A DNA stretch of 64,000 nt from Podospora pseudoanserina (GCF_035222485.1 NC_085920.1:7426001-7490000); one strand, 5' to 3'. Positions 31,433 through 44,782 are shown, numbered from the stretch's first letter. Notes: generated by a model not told the origin, from the sequence alone. Numbers and translations are program-made.

Positions 31433-33751
31433 TTAAAGCCCAGGCGACTTGCTGAACTTGATGAGCTCATTAAACGCGCGCTCAAACATGCCCCTGAGTT
31501 CTCGGTATGTAATGACAAAAACCGTTTCGTTGTCGCGGCTCGTCAGCATGATTTGCTCATCCACGCCAGCGTCGAGCTTGCTCATGCAACTCAACATGTG
31601 GCCCAGACCAAGATCGGGCTTGCCACTGGCATCCACACGGTGGAAAACATAGTCGCGGAAGAGCTTCAACTGAAAGCGATCCCCCACCTCTGACCAGTTG
31701 GACTGGCTGCCCAAATCGCCACGTTCCAGTATGGCTGATAGCTTCATCACATTGCGTGCGATCCTGCCGTTCTCAATCTCGCGAGCGAGCCAGTACTGCT
31801 GCTCGTCGTTTTCTCGGAGCGTGTTGTTTGCCTGCTGAGCAAGCTGCGGCGCAATCATGGTGAGAAAGTGTGCAATGGTGTGTGGCTGGCCGTTCGACGC
31901 GACTGGTGATAGAAGGAACTGCAGAGCGTCCCTCAAGGAGCGCGAGTATTTGACCAGCGAGTCGAGGGCTGCCTTCGTATTGCTGGACTGCAGCAAGTTT
32001 GGAGGCATGCCCGTGGCCAGACACAGAATGACTTTGCCAAATTTGACCAGATCCTCCCCCTGCAGCTCCTGAATCGGACGGTTGTGGTCATATTGCACCA
32101 CATCCAAGATGGCACATGACCCCAGTCGAATCCGGCTTTTCTCCGTCACGAGAATCTTGCTGAGGTCCAGACACCGTGCTGCAAGATTTTTGTTGTGTAG
32201 GTAATAGAGAGCGCTTGCGATCTGACAAACGTAGCTCCAGAGTATGCCTTCCGGCACAGCGGGATATCTTTGTCGGTTGTTCCCCAGGGGCGAAGAGAAG
32301 TGTTGTTCGGCCAACGTCTTGGCAAGAGGATGCCAGTCGTACACAAAGATGAGGGAGCTGTCGCCAAAGTTTTGGCTAGTAAAGGTTTCGTGAAACGACA
32401 CAATATTCTCATGTCTGACATTTTTCCAGTCCCTCATCACACTCATAACCGATTGATCATTTGACAAGCGGTACCCTTCCAAACGTCTGAGGACGTAGTG
32501 CAGCCCAGTCGTCACTTTTTGAGCCTTGTACACCCAACTGTGGTAGCCAAAACAGGCAGTGTTTTTCCTGTGGCTGGTGTCCAGTGAGAACAGAGAGTGG
32601 TAGTTCTCGAGCTTGGGCAGGCCTGCTTTGTGGTTCAGCATTGGGTCCAGCATTGGGTCCAGAAAGAAGCGGCAGTCAGAAGGACCTACCCGGCATTGTA
32701 TGCTGTGTAGCAAACATCTTCTTTTGTATCTCCTCTCGCATGGCAGCTGGGATGAAATAGTCATAGGTGGACCGCTGCCAAGGTTGCAGCTCTCCTCGAT
32801 AGGCATCGTACGGCTGATACAGATGATAGTTTGGTTGTTGCATGGGAACAGAGGCATACGCGCCCCCTGAAGAATAGAAGCCCGCCCCAGCACCCGAGAC
32901 CGCGCTGGGATCACCCGCGTAGGGATTGAAAGGTGCATTGTTCGCAAGGGCAGGGGCCATTGAGTTCATGGCAAACGGATCGCTGAAAACGCCATTGTCT
33001 TGGGCTGCGCCATTCCCCATATTCTGCTTTTCTTTCAGTCAGGCCGAAAAGGGTAAATTCACATAGGGTGGCATCGTGAACATACGCTGTTTCCTAGTTC
33101 ATAGTTCTGTGTGTTGCCTGACGGAGTGAACTCTCGCGCACCAGCTGGGTTGAACATGGTCAAATCAGCATTCTGCTGCGTGCTCGCTTTTGCAAGACCG
33201 TCAGCCTTGAACAAGAGATGACGGGTCTAGACGAGAACCACACTCACCGGTGACACCGCGAGGGGTGAAGGGCGCAGCATTTGCTGCTTGAGAAGAAAGG
33301 GTGGTCTTCTTGGCTTGCCCCAGGTTTTGGCCCGAGGGCGTGAAGGAAGGTGAATCGGCATTGAAAGATTTCTTGGAAAGACTGCCGGCACGGTTAGACG
33401 CGCAAAGATCAAGCATGATACCACATCCACAAGCCACACAAGCCCGGTTCTTGGCTTTTCGCATGGCCGCATGCCACCTTCACCAACGGCTAACGACTTA
33501 CAAATCGGAAGGGCCAGAAGCTGGCTTGTTTTGGTCGTGGTTAAAATTACAGGTCGTGTCCATGTATCGGCAGTGCCCGTATATCACAACGTTGCGGCAA
33601 AGGGTGTCCTTGGTATCTTTGGGCATCGCTGTCAGTTGAACCGCATGTCGACGTGCTCAATGCTTGTCGAGATCAACCCACCTCGTCCTTTCGATCTCGG
33701 CGAGCCGACCTGCCGCCGCAGGTCGTTGGAGTTGTACCGTGATGCGGCCAT
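31433..33751 (-). CDS. PAN3: PAN2-PAN3 deadenylation complex subunit PAN3
   Basis: Six exons (33751-33682, 33628-33502, 33381-33248, 33186-33086, 33023-32690, 32622-31433) join in frame to 651 residues. The N-terminal C-x8-C-x6-C-x3-H zinc finger uses C34, C43, C50 and H54. Two PAM2-like stretches follow, one around FNADSPSFTP and one around FNPAGAREFTPS, expected to contact poly(A)-binding protein. The pseudokinase domain lacks the normal catalytic loop (NLAARCLDLSKILV instead of HRD) and is followed by the coiled coil and C-terminal knob (GLGHMLSCMSKLDAG). PAN3 recruits the PAN2 nuclease to poly(A) tails for cytoplasmic deadenylation. Intron 4 of the model uses an early AAAG acceptor (33187), the only choice that keeps the frame open. 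The last intron (32623-32689) contains two tandem copies of a 12-bp unit. Confidence 0.95.
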
Positions 33752-35046
33752 GGCGAATCGGTTACTCTATATCAAGGATGGAAGAATGGGAATGCCTCGG
33801 ACGTTTCTAAGAGATCTGGCGCATTGTGTCAGTGAACTGTTTGAAAGGCGCCAACAGCTACAAATGCCATGATTGGGTGGCAATCCAGAGAAGACATGAG
33901 CGAGCAGTCATGGGCTCTTACTTGAAGACAGGTAGCTTAATCCTCCCATGTTTTGCTTTAGAGAGCCGAAAAGGCATCCATGGAACTGGACACAAGCTGG
34001 GAAAGAGAAGCGCAATACACAGCTGGTCGCAAGCCAAGAAGAAACCGTGTTTTGAAGCGACTGGCTGCTGCTACTATCAAACTGGAGGCTATGGCAGCGG
34101 CACGAGACAAAGGAAGCGCACGGCAGGCGATCAATGGGGCGGGTGGCAGTGGTCGGGCTCTATATCGAAGCAACCTTGGGCTGTCCAGGAGGGGTTATGG
34201 CGGCAGAAAGGACGATGGAAAGAATTTCGAGTTGACGTCGCTGCCAAAATCTGGACAAGCTCTGAACCAATGCGCTCACCGGGTATAGAATGGGGACGGT
34301 GCTGACTGTGCCCAGGTGAAGAGAAAGCATGAGAACTCTCGAGAGGGTCGTCGCGGGTGCCCGCGCGCTAAGAGTGGGGTGGGGGCCCCAACTCCTGGCT
34401 TCTTGGCCATTCAGCCTCGAGGAGGAGGAGGTGGAGGAGCACGGACTCTTTGCTGGGAGGCCATTCTTCTAAGCGGGGTTGCTGACATCGTGCTCCGCAT
34501 ATAGAGATATATAGATATATATATTCGTTGTGTGAATCTGAGGACCAAGGCTGACCTCACCCTCACCATCTGTCTCTGTCGCCTTCCTCAACTTGTTGAG
34601 CCCTGCCACTCCTGTTTTCCTCTCATTCACCCAGACAAGCAAGAGGGAGGCTCGATTCTGAACTGTGGCCTGTGCTTGGCTTACTGAGGGGTGCCGGCAT
34701 TGCAAGCACAACAACCCTGTTGAGCAGTTTGCACCCGGTGCCGTAACTCTGGGACGCGGAGGTTGACGTGTTGCGACCCGATGCGGCTATCTCTTCCAGC
34801 GCACCAGTATCATTCGTACAACGTGTTATCTGTTTGATATCCGGACGCCGGGCATCGCCTCAAGAGCTGGCAACAGCCAGAACAAGCTCGGTGCATCTAA
34901 CAATTAATCGTGACTTAGCGCCATTCTCAACCGCACCACCGACGTGTTCTTTGCAAAGCATTACCTTGGGCAAACTGATTTGACCACGACGGCAGCTCTG
35001 GGCCACCAACCACAGCTTCGGGAATTGGGACCACGCCACCCTCAAC
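33752..35046. promoter_or_regulatory. Shared upstream region of divergent PAN3 and UBX genes
   Basis: This is 1.3 kb between divergent start codons. It contains a short TA-rich tract near 34500-34525 and no convincing gene. I see no specific operator that can be named. Confidence 0.4.
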
Positions 35047-36673
35047 ATGGCGGACGGCGTTGAATTTGATCTGGGCCAGCTCTCCTCCCAGCAGCAGGAG
35101 GCTCTTCAGCAATACACCGATGTCACAGGCCAAGAAATCAAGGATGCGGTGCCCTTGTTGGAGAGGTCACAGTGGAATGTCCAAGTGCGTATCTTTTCCT
35201 CCACCCAGTCAGCCACTTCGCATGAGAGCAAACGTTTGGAAAGAGTGCTGACACGCCCTCCAGATAGCTATCGCCAAATTCTTTGACGGTGACGGGCCCG
35301 ACCTGGTTGCTGAGGCCCAGGCTGCACAGGATAATCCTCGGCCAGCCGCGGCAAGATATGAGAACTTACACGAGAGCTTCCTGGATGCCGACGATGATAG
35401 GCCGAGACGAACGAGGTCCCCAAGAACAGAAGCTGCCCCACGAGTGGTGCCGCAGCAGCCGGTTAGCATCCGGCCCCGAGGACTACTGTCGATTCTTCTG
35501 GCGCCATTTTCAACCACATGGAGCTTGACGAGAGGTGTATTGGGTGTTTTTGGCCGGATCATCTCGTTCTTCTTCGCATTCCTACCTGCCTCGTTCCGGC
35601 CACGATACCTGGGTACGACCATCAGGGGCCTGGGCCAGGCTCATGGACGGACTGCGACACTGCCACAGGAGGCAGCCAGGAGGTTTCGGCGCGAGTTTGA
35701 GGAGGCATACGGCACTCACGGCCTCGTGTTCTTCGAGGGAGGCCATGCCCAAGCTCTGGACACGGCAAAGAGGGACCTCAAGTTTTTCCTGATGGTGTTG
35801 ATATCGCCCGAGCATGACGACACCGACTCCTTTATTCGAAACACACTCCTCAGCCCCGATGTTGTCAGCTACATCTCGGATCCCTCCAACAACATCATCC
35901 TTTGGGGAGGAAACGTGGCCGACCCCGAAGCCCATCAGGTGGCCAACGAGTATTCCTGTCTCAAGTACCCCTTTTCGTGCTTGGTATGCCTCACCCCCAA
36001 GGAGGGCAGCACAAGGATGGGGATTGTCAAGCGTCTGGTCGGACCCATGACGCCAGCCGCTTACCTTTCTGGGCTCCAGGATGCGATTACGAAGTACTCT
36101 CCCGATCTTAACGGCGTGCGGGCTGAGAGGGCGGCCCAGGAACATGCCCGGAATCTGAGGAATGAGCAGGACTCTGCATACGAGAGGTCGCTAGCCCGTG
36201 ACCGCGAGCGAGCCCGACAAAAGCGCGAGGCTGAGGCGGCAGCGGCAGCGGCTGAGAAGCGTGCTCTGGAAGAAGCCGAAAGGGCAGCCCGGCAGGAGGA
36301 GCTACGGAGGCAGTGGAGAATTTGGCGGGCCACGACCGTTGCGCCGGAGCCGGACACGAAGGATGCCGTCAGGTTGGCTCTCAACATGCCGGCTTCCGCT
36401 GGTGGCGGGCGGGTCATCCGCAGATTTGCCAGCGACACCACATTGGAGGAACTTTATGCGTTTGTGGAGTGTTATGGCCTTCTACAAGAAGGACCTCTTA
36501 ATGAGAAGGCGGCTGAGCCAGAGGGGTACGAGCACAAGTATGGCTTCCAAGTTGCATCGGTGCTACCACGGGAGACCTTCCACCCCAGTAAGACAATCAC
36601 GATTGGGCAAAAGATGGGCCGGGGCGGAAGTCTTGTGGTTGAAGATTTAATAGACGAAGAGGAAGAAGAGTAG
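35047..36673 (+). CDS. UBA/UAS/UBX-domain protein, FAF2 (UBXD8) / Ucp10 type
   Basis: Exons 35047-35184 and 35264-36673 (79-nt intron, GTGCGT donor, CTGAC branch, CCAG acceptor) give 515 residues. A UBA-like domain occupies about residues 8-53. A hydrophobic hairpin lies near 119-150 (GLLSILLAPF and RIISFFFAFLPASF), the membrane anchor of this family. The thioredoxin-like UAS domain follows (about 165-310), then a long Arg/Glu/Ala coiled coil (about 320-390), and a C-terminal UBX domain. The tail is acidic (DEEEEE). Family members sit in the ER or lipid-droplet membrane and recruit Cdc48/p97 for ER-associated degradation. The hairpin, UAS, coiled coil and UBX order matches FAF2 rather than soluble Ubx5/UBXD7-type proteins. 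Confidence 0.9.
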
Positions 36674-37249
36674 ACGAGAAGGGAGGAAGGGAATATGCTT
36701 TGGGTTTTAGGAGTTAGGGGATAGGTCGATACCCTGACTCCGAGTGGTCTTGCACAGGTGCAAGGACCAGCGGCAGGTAGTATTCAGCGAGAATAGGAGA
36801 ATAAAAGTACTCTTCATGCCAGGTGATGCGCAATGTTGTCTTGAAGTCTGACGTTGACAAGCGCTTGGCCGGCATCCACGGGGAGCTGCTTGCGCGTCTG
36901 ATTGACGACAAGGGGGGGCTGTGCGGGTTTAGCACCGTTCTACAACGGTCAAGTGTGTGTGTGCTACGTTGTCGATGTCTTGGCCTTGGTTTTGATATGA
37001 GACGAGACAGAACTGACACTGACACTGACAAGAACTCTTCTTCTCTAGTGTGTCGATATCCGGATCTTGGTGGTTTTCGTGTGTTGGTGCCTTATGCGAA
37101 GACCTTGTGTCCACAACAGTCAACGTCAGGACAATCCTACATTGACTGGAGTCTTGCTTAACCAACTCGATATGGTTACACCCAACTCGGATTTGGAAAC
37201 GGAACCCGGACGGGCGGCTGCCTGGCGTGAGTGTGGACCGTTTTGCTGC

Positions 37250-37291
<42 letters not shown>

Positions 37292-38048
37292 TATATGATA
37301 CAGGACCGATGTGTTTACCTGAGTAGCGTCTTGTGATTTTAATATTCTATTTTCACTGCTTTCATAGCTTCCTTGTCAGCTGTTGAAGAACACAAAAGAC
37401 TGAGACAGGCTGGCAGCTCGGAACTACCATTCAGTTTGAACACCAACCAGCCCGCCTGCTCACCGCAAACCAGACCAGTTCATCACCACTCGGTCTATCT
37501 TAACATACAATTGTCGGGGTTTGGAGAACATTGGGGAATCCCTTTTTGCCTGTGGCTCAGTTATCTATCTACATTTTACAAAACGGAGCCTAGACCAAAG
37601 ACCCTTGTTACATCTGTTGGGGGGTGGGCACGCAACGCACAACCATCCCGCAGGTCACGCACCCACCCAAAGCAACACAACAAGAGCACTGCGGGGGCAA
37701 CACAACCGCCAGCCAGACGGGAAACAGCAAACAGGCCGCCCATCAACAAACCCGAAACCCGGACAGGAAAACCGCAAGCTTCTGGGTAACGGCACACACG
37801 AATTCGCAATCGCATCTTTGCGCATTCTCAATCCTCTCCATACCTTTTCTCTTGCCGTCCTGATCTGCTGCGCTTGTGTTTGTCAGGCAGTTTCGGTGTG
37901 GAAATCATCTCCAATCCAACTCACGATACGGCGCCGGCGGCTTCTGACAGGACGCGCGCGCATCTGCCCCAGATCCACCTTCGCCGACAAGTACGCTCTC
38001 GCATGAATACACATCTAGGAACATCAGATACATACGGAGAGCGACAAC
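36674..38048. other. Non-coding interval between UBX gene and LSB5-like gene
   Basis: No gene is supported. The interval contains a TA microsatellite and the CA-rich leader of the downstream gene. Confidence 0.5.
37255..37296 (+). repeat. (TA)n microsatellite
   Basis: An almost pure TA tract interrupted by one C. Confidence 0.9.
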
Positions 38049-39880
38049 ATGATGAAGAATTTCAGTATGAACAAGGTGCTGGGCACCATAAAAAAGAGAA
38101 ATAGTATGCCTGAGCATCGTCACGACGTCGAGTGATGGACCGAAGCTAACCCTGCTGCAGCCTCGGACAGCACCACCGACATCCCAGCCGTTGTCGATCC
38201 TGCAACTGAACAACCCCAAGACACTGCTGCGCGCTGTGTGGTACGTTTGCGCCATTCGCTCTCTCCTGCTTGTACGGGATACTGATTGCGGTTTCTCTTG
38301 CAGAAAGCCTTTTGCGAATCAACAGGAAGCTCCACGGTACGTACCTGCTTCCCTCTTCCAGAAGCCCTGACGCTGTTCGAGATCTGAGACAAATGTGATC
38401 CAGGGCGACGATGTCATCTACCTACCTGCTATCGTCGAAGCCGCCGTTGCCTCGCCTGTCGCAGCGACCGAGTCCGCCCGATTGATCCGCAAGTTCTTGA
38501 GCCGCGACTACTGGAGCAGACCGGCGTGCCAGTACAATGCCATCATGCTCATCCGCATCCTCTCCGACAACCCCGGCCCTGGGTTCACCAGAAACTTCGA
38601 CAAGAAGTTCGTCGATGTTTGCAAGGATTTGTTGCGCGCCGGTCGCGATTCCAGCGTTAGGCAGCTGTTGATGGAGACATTGGACACGTTCGAGACATCC
38701 AAGGGGTACGACGAGGGGCTGAACCTCATCATCGCCATGTGGCAGAAGGAAAAGAAGAAGGCCTACGAAGCATACTCAGTGCGGTCACCTATCACCTATC
38801 GATTGAGATGTACTGACCTCGAGATAGACCACACCATCCACCTACGCCATCCCCCGCAACCACAACGTGCCCCCCTACCCCCAGCAGTACCCCCAACAAC
38901 CCCCTTCGCAATACCCCCAACCCCCTCACCACCACGGCCACCACCACTCCTCTTCCCGATCCAGTCGCCACCGCCTCCCCGACCCCATCGAACTCGCCAA
39001 TCGCCTCGAGGAAGCCCGCACCTCCGCCAAGCTCCTCGAACAGCTCGTCGCCTCCACGCCCACCCAAGAAGTCCTCGCCAACGACCTCATCAAGGAGTTC
39101 TCCGAGCGCTGCACCGGCGCCAGCAAGTCCATCCAGGGGTACATGTCCTGCGAGAACCCCGCACCGGACAACGACACGATGGAGTCCCTCATCGACACCA
39201 ACGAGCAGCTCCAGCAAGCTCTCAACCAGCACCACCGCGCCGTCCTCCAAGCCAAGAAACACCTCGGCGAGGCCAGATCGGACAACAACACCCCCGTTTC
39301 CCCCTCGAGCCAACAAGACCAACCCCCTGTCCCGCCCAGAAAACCAATGGGGAGTGGCTATGGTGGGAACGGGTTTGGGGTAGCAGGCGGCGCGGGGTTT
39401 GGACCGTCAGGGTCGAGTTCAAGAAGCAACAGCAATGGAAAGGGGAAGGCATCTGCCGAACCGTCGTACCGGACGAATAACCCCAACCCGGCGTATGGAC
39501 CTTCGGCGAGTATGGCTGGGCCGTCGAGGTCGAATACGGGTACTCCTGCGCAGCAGGAGGATGATCCGTTCCGTGATCCTGAGCCGAGACTCTCGACGAA
39601 CAATAGGAGAGTCAGCGAGGATGAGACGCCTAGGTTGGGGTATGAGCCTTTTCATCCCGGGTTTGGAGGGGGAGGGGCAGGGAACGGGAGTGCAGGGGAG
39701 CAGGTAGGGGCAGGGCCGTCGTCGAAGAAGAACAAGGATGTTGAGCCGGTGACGCCCATATCGGATACGACGGAGGAGCAGGATGATGCGTACACCCGGG
39801 CCGCGAGGGAGAGGCCGACAGCTGGGGGGAGTGGGAGTGAGCAGGTGGTGAAGGACCCGGGGCCGCTGTACAGGTACTAG
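38049..39880 (+). CDS. LSB5: VHS-GAT endocytic adaptor, LSB5-like
   Basis: Five exons (38049-38103, 38161-38240, 38304-38336, 38404-38778, 38828-39880) join to 531 residues. All introns are 49-67 nt with GTATGC, GTACGT, GTACGT and GTGCGG donors. A VHS domain (about residues 20-175) includes the block YLPAIVEAAVASPVAATESA. A Pro/Gln/His-rich linker follows. A helical GAT domain (about 231-330) starts near LPDPIELANRLEEARTSAKL. The rest is disordered, Gly/Ser/Pro-rich and acidic, with PPVPPRKP as a possible SH3 ligand. Yeast Lsb5 binds Las17 and ubiquitin at cortical actin patches, and this protein is expected to act in endocytosis and ubiquitin sorting. Two ATGs are adjacent at the start (38049 and 38052). 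A 33-nt exon in the VHS part is unusual. The symbol reflects family similarity, not proven orthology. Confidence 0.88.
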
Positions 39881-40567
39881 ACTGCGACTCGGGCCGAGAA
39901 GCGGAAAGGGGCAGTTGTGATGGTCGGGTAGGAGATGGGAGAGAGGGATCGGAGGGGTGGGATTGGAGGGCTGTCAGGGTGGTGGCGGCCGATGAAAAGG
40001 GGGAGGAAGCGTGATATGGAAGTGATGGATCAATTTTTCCGGGGAGGTTTGACGATTCTGGAAGTGAGCTCGTGGTGTGAGGGTGGTGCGGTGTGGTGGT
40101 GATGGATATGTGTGCTGTCCAAGGGCGGGAGCCCCATAGCCGTCAGTTCCTGCTGATCTGACAGGCTGGCTCGACGCTACACCAATCGCAAGCCGATGAA
40201 GAGAGCGTGGCCGGGAAGACGCTCATCGGTCTGGACTTTTAGCAATTGGGCGTCCATGCGGCTGTGGTCTCGCGTGGCGGCGAGAAAGAAAGGTCTCAGT
40301 CATCTATGTCTCTCGCTTTTTTGGGGAGGCGCGGGGGAGGGGAAGGGGGATGTCTTGGATGACAGACGCCCACTCAGTTCAACGTGCATAGATGCCCGAT
40401 GAACAGTTGGTGATGAAGAGGGTATTGTCGAAAAGGGAGTAAGCTTGGCGAGGTTTTGAGTGGGAGAGACGGTCTGGCGAGGAAGCCGGTCGTTGGGAGA
40501 AGAAAAAGAGGGGAAAGGCAAGAAAAAGAAAACATATCACTTTTCTTTACAGCAAGCGCACTTTGCA

Positions 40568-40616
<49 letters not shown>

Positions 40617-43248
40617 ACGCCACACCAAACCCACACCGATAGGGTGTTCGTCGGCTGCTACCTAGCACCATGACTCGCCGTCGGGCTTTCTGGGCTTGTC
40701 TTGGACCAGGTCTAGGCCTCTTTGGAGCTCATATACATGCCTTATCACTGTGGAGGGGTTTGATCCGATGGGGTTTATGGGCAGATTCGAAAAGGGGAGG
40801 GTAATTTGGGGAGGGATACATATTGCAAAGAGAGGGTTTTTTACGTTTCCTATTCAGATATCACCGTCATGTATGCGGCGGAAAGAGCGTTCATATCTGT
40901 TAATTTCATCGGCTTCTAGTTCACAGGTAGTTCTTTGCTTCTTATCATTTCTGAACATGATTTCTCACACACTAATCAGTCACGATTCTGTACTGGGGAC
41001 TTCTTGGTGATTCGTGATTCTTCCACCATATGCCGGAGGAAAACGCCCTAGTGGCCGATGATTGGAGGATAGGGGTTACCGCAAAACAAACAAAAAAAAG
41101 CAATTCTAGGCATTGGGTTGCACCTCGATCGATGATGACCAAGCATGTGCCCATCTTCTTCTTACCCTCTCGCATCCCCCTAAGCCTCGAGCACGAGACA
41201 ACGTTACTTTTGGTTGGCCCGGCTGCAAACCGCAAGGCTGCCGGTGGGACAGCCCGGCCCAGTTCCCGATCACGCAACTCCCAGCTGGGTGAGGTTGACC
41301 GGGAAGCTGCATGTGCATGGCGAGAAAGTGCGCTGAAGAAGGCAACAAAGTGGGAAGTGGCTTACGCATGTGAAAGTCTACGCAGATAAGGCATTCGTAT
41401 TACAGTGCGGGTAGGCGGATGTTGTTGCCTTGTAAGGAGTTTTGTGGTAACTCACGGCACGGGCCGAAGCACTGACGACTTTCGCGCCTGACTGGCTGAT
41501 GAGTTCTGCCATCAAAGTTAGGGAGCCGCGGAACTCAAGAGATACTGTGGCCGAGGGTGAATCTTCCATGAGAACAGCATACCTACCTCATGCTTCGTCC
41601 CTGCGGTGAGCTGGTTTGGAAGAGGCCTTTTGAAGGTTATCTGAATATGTCCAGTGCGTCAGTAGCAAACCTGTCCTCTACCCTACCACTCTGCAGTTTC
41701 ATTCTCACATGGACATTCCACGCGGATGTCGCACAAGTTTTGAACATGGGGAAAGACAGTGGATCGTTACCTTGGGGGGCTGCGCGGAGAGAGACGGTCG
41801 AGTTCCGGCGGTTATCTCGACGTTGAACAGACATCAGATGTAAGCCAGTTCCAAACTCGTCCCATGTCTTCTGACTGGAATGATTAGCCAATTTCAAAAC
41901 GACCACGGACAATGACAAGGGATAGAACATACGGTTTGTGGGAAGTCTCTGTTGGGCCATCTCATGGACCCCGTGACGGCCTCGGTCAGGGTAGGGGAGC
42001 GGGTGGCTTTTCTCATCCATCCCCACTAGAATGTGTAGCATGAGAGCTACGGAGAAGGTCTGGTTGGGCAGAGTTGACCGGTCACAGGAAGTTCGCGAGG
42101 CAGGATGGCTGTCGACCTGTCCTTGACCGCCCTCACCCACCATGTTCTCTGTCGAGGGACAGGAGGTTCCTCACCGGTCAAAGAAGCAACTTCTAAAGAT
42201 GGTAAGCATCCCGCACGATACCTCACCATCAGCGGATGTTGTGTTCGGGTGCTTGGCTTGGTTGAGAGTCGTCCTACCCCAGATCGTGGGGGCCATTTGA
42301 GCAGCTCTGTTCTGAGGTGACGCTGTCAGCGAGGGCAGATGACCAGGTGCCGTGGCATGGATAGCTGTAGGGTGCCGTAAAATATCCGTGTCCTGCTCTG
42401 ATGCGAGCAAAAATGCTTGTGAGAGGTGAGTTCTCAACTTGACAAGGAGACGAGCGCGATTTTTCTCACGCCTATTGTACTACTCTGCAGGCCAAAAGCA
42501 AGACAAGTCAAAAATCCAAAATGCCGATCAAATCACCCTCGGTTCCGAAGCGGAAGCGACCTTGCTGATAATCAGACGAGGGGGGAAGGCGAGTGATGGG
42601 ATCTTCAGCTCTCTCCCTGACATGATCATATTTTTGAGGACAGCGCGGTTTCACTCCCTCCGTCCCGATGACCATCCTGAGCGTCTAGACCTATTGAGTC
42701 TCCCGAACCTCACGTCACTGTGACAGAGTTTGTGTGCTCTCCACGGAGCATAGTCCGCGGCAACTGCCCAGAACGCCTTGCTCCCGGTACACATGCTCTA
42801 GCGCCCCTGATGTTTCAATACGACCGCTGTGCGCGCTTGTCTTCAATTCCATCACCTCCTCATATGCTTTTCCGGCAAGACAAGAATGGGTTCATGATGG
42901 AGGTCTTCTGTGCATAAATGTCAGGGTCGCTGGCATCTACTCCAGGAAGACGGTGTCTGCCAGTCTGGGCCTCCATCCGAGTCTTCTTGCCTCACCCCAC
43001 AAAACACCGTGTGGTGATTGTCTATTAGGACCCCCGGCATTGACGGCTCTCTCCTGAGTGACCGCGGTCAGTACCCTTGGCACTTGCAACCATCTGTGCT
43101 AGTCCATTTCAGTCAAACTACCTGCCACCTGAAGCCGCTCAGCTGTCGAAGCTAGCCTTGATACTTTTGAGCATCGACGATTACCCGTCGATATTTCTGC
43201 AGCCAGGGCTCTCGGTTCCAGTCAACAAGGCGTTGTGCTGACTGCAGG
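39881..43248. other. Interval without a confident gene
   Basis: Contains the 3' UTR of the LSB5-like gene, a CA microsatellite, and from about 42.48 kb pieces that may be upstream exons of the LRR/F-box-like gene (for example 42488-42720, ending LLSLPNLTSL). The pieces cannot be joined with confidence. Confidence 0.45.
40568..40614 (+). repeat. (CA)n microsatellite
   Basis: An uninterrupted CA tract of about 23 units. Confidence 0.95.
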
Positions 43249-44464
43249 ATGACATCGGTTCATCATGGCAACAATCTGATAGGGGACAGTATAGAACACG
43301 ATGTCCATCCTGATAGGGTTACTGTGATGATTAGGGACAACCTCCCCGAGCTTCAGAGCATTCTCTTCTCATTCACCAGCAGAGTTGTACGTTATTCGCC
43401 CTGTCTGATGTTTTGCTAGCTAACATAACATATCACAGACAGGCCGCTCATGGATGCTTACAACAGTTCTTCAGCCACCTGCTTCGACGTCTCGTCGGCC
43501 CAGGGTGCAAATGCTGGGGCTTCCACTTATGCGGGCCGACAGTTGCGACTACATCAGCTCCATCCCCAGGAGGCATCTCACTTGGTTGAGCGTGACCGGA
43601 CCGGGATCGTTTGTCACCCTCAACATGCTGAAGCAACGGCTCATGCAGATACGTGGTCTGGAAACACTCCACCTGCGCAATTTTGCCGAGCGTTCCTTCG
43701 AGTTCGTGAGCAATGAGAGATTGCCACCCCTTCTGGAGCTGGTTCTTGAGAGCTATGACTGGCGACACTCTCTGGAAGAGAGCACCAACAACTGGGACTT
43801 TTCTCAACTCAAGGTCCTCATGCTATTCTCGGTTAAGCATCTGACGAGCCTGTTCAGAGTCATCTCGCAAGTCCCGCACCGTTTGGAGACGTTGGTTTTC
43901 GACATGGAATGGGGCCCTGAAGTCATACCGAGTCTTCACACGCTTTGCGAATGTCCCAGTCTACACACGGTTGTGGTCCGCCTTCCGCCCAAGCTGCCAA
44001 CCACCGACACAGACCTTCTCCAACAGCTCCAGATACCCCTCAAGGAGGCCCACGACAACCTCGCGTATAAGCTGGCCGCGGGCATCATCCACCTCCTGCT
44101 CCGAACTAGATTCGGCAATACCAAGTGGCAAGACATCTATGTCCTGTTTGGGGAGTGGAAGATGTGGGATAACGCCGGGCTGCATCCAGGCTACTACTTC
44201 AAGTACATCGGCCCCGTCAATGAAGGGATGCACATTGAAAACCTCAACAAATTCGACATGCAGGCGCTGTTGGCAACAATGGCCAGAATGACGGGTGCTG
44301 GAGCAGAGGGTGCCACAACGCTGGACGACGCAAAAAAGAAGAAGGCAAGACGTCCCCAGCCTGTCGGGCAGAGTGGTGACAGGATGGGATTCTATCACGA
44401 GGTGTATGGTTTGCGCTCCTTGTTGGCGTCGAAGCCGTTGGATAGGATTTCTTTGTCTTTTTGA
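43249..44464 (+). CDS. Leucine-rich F-box-like protein, 5' end uncertain
   Basis: Exons 43249-43386 and 43439-44464 (52-nt intron, GTACGT donor, CTAAC branch, CACAG acceptor) give at least 387 residues. The first ATG used directly follows a CTGACTGCAG acceptor-like sequence, so a further 5' exon is likely. A coding-looking stretch at about 43114-43230 (LPPEAAQLSKLALILLSI) may belong to it. The protein shows irregular leucine-rich repeats such as GLETLHLRNF, PPLLELVLESYDW, LKVLMLFSV and HRLETLVFDMEWG. A less repetitive C-terminus contains KWQDIYVLFGEW and a Lys-rich stretch. Fungal proteins of this shape are often F-box substrate adaptors of SCF ubiquitin ligases. No F-box is visible in the part I can defend, so function is inferred only from LRR character. 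It is convergent with the next gene. Confidence 0.6.
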
Positions 44465-44782
44465 AGGCTGTCCGGCATGACATCTCTTCTACTTTCCAGT
44501 GCTTGGTCGACTTCATCACATGGCAGACTCGATGCTTCAATCTCCATTGACAAGAATTGGGTTTCCTTATCTGGATCTTTCAGCTTCTTTTTCGTCCCTT
44601 CTTTAATCCTTTTGCTTTGTTAGTTTCCTTTTGGCTTTGGACACTTTGCCTGCTTTTCTTGCCCATCATTTCCCGTGTTCTTGACTCGTATCTTCCTCGC
44701 CAACATTCTTTTTCATTGACCATCTTCTTCTCGACTTCTTTTACATGAGTGAGTCAATGACCGACCTCATCTTGGTACATCA

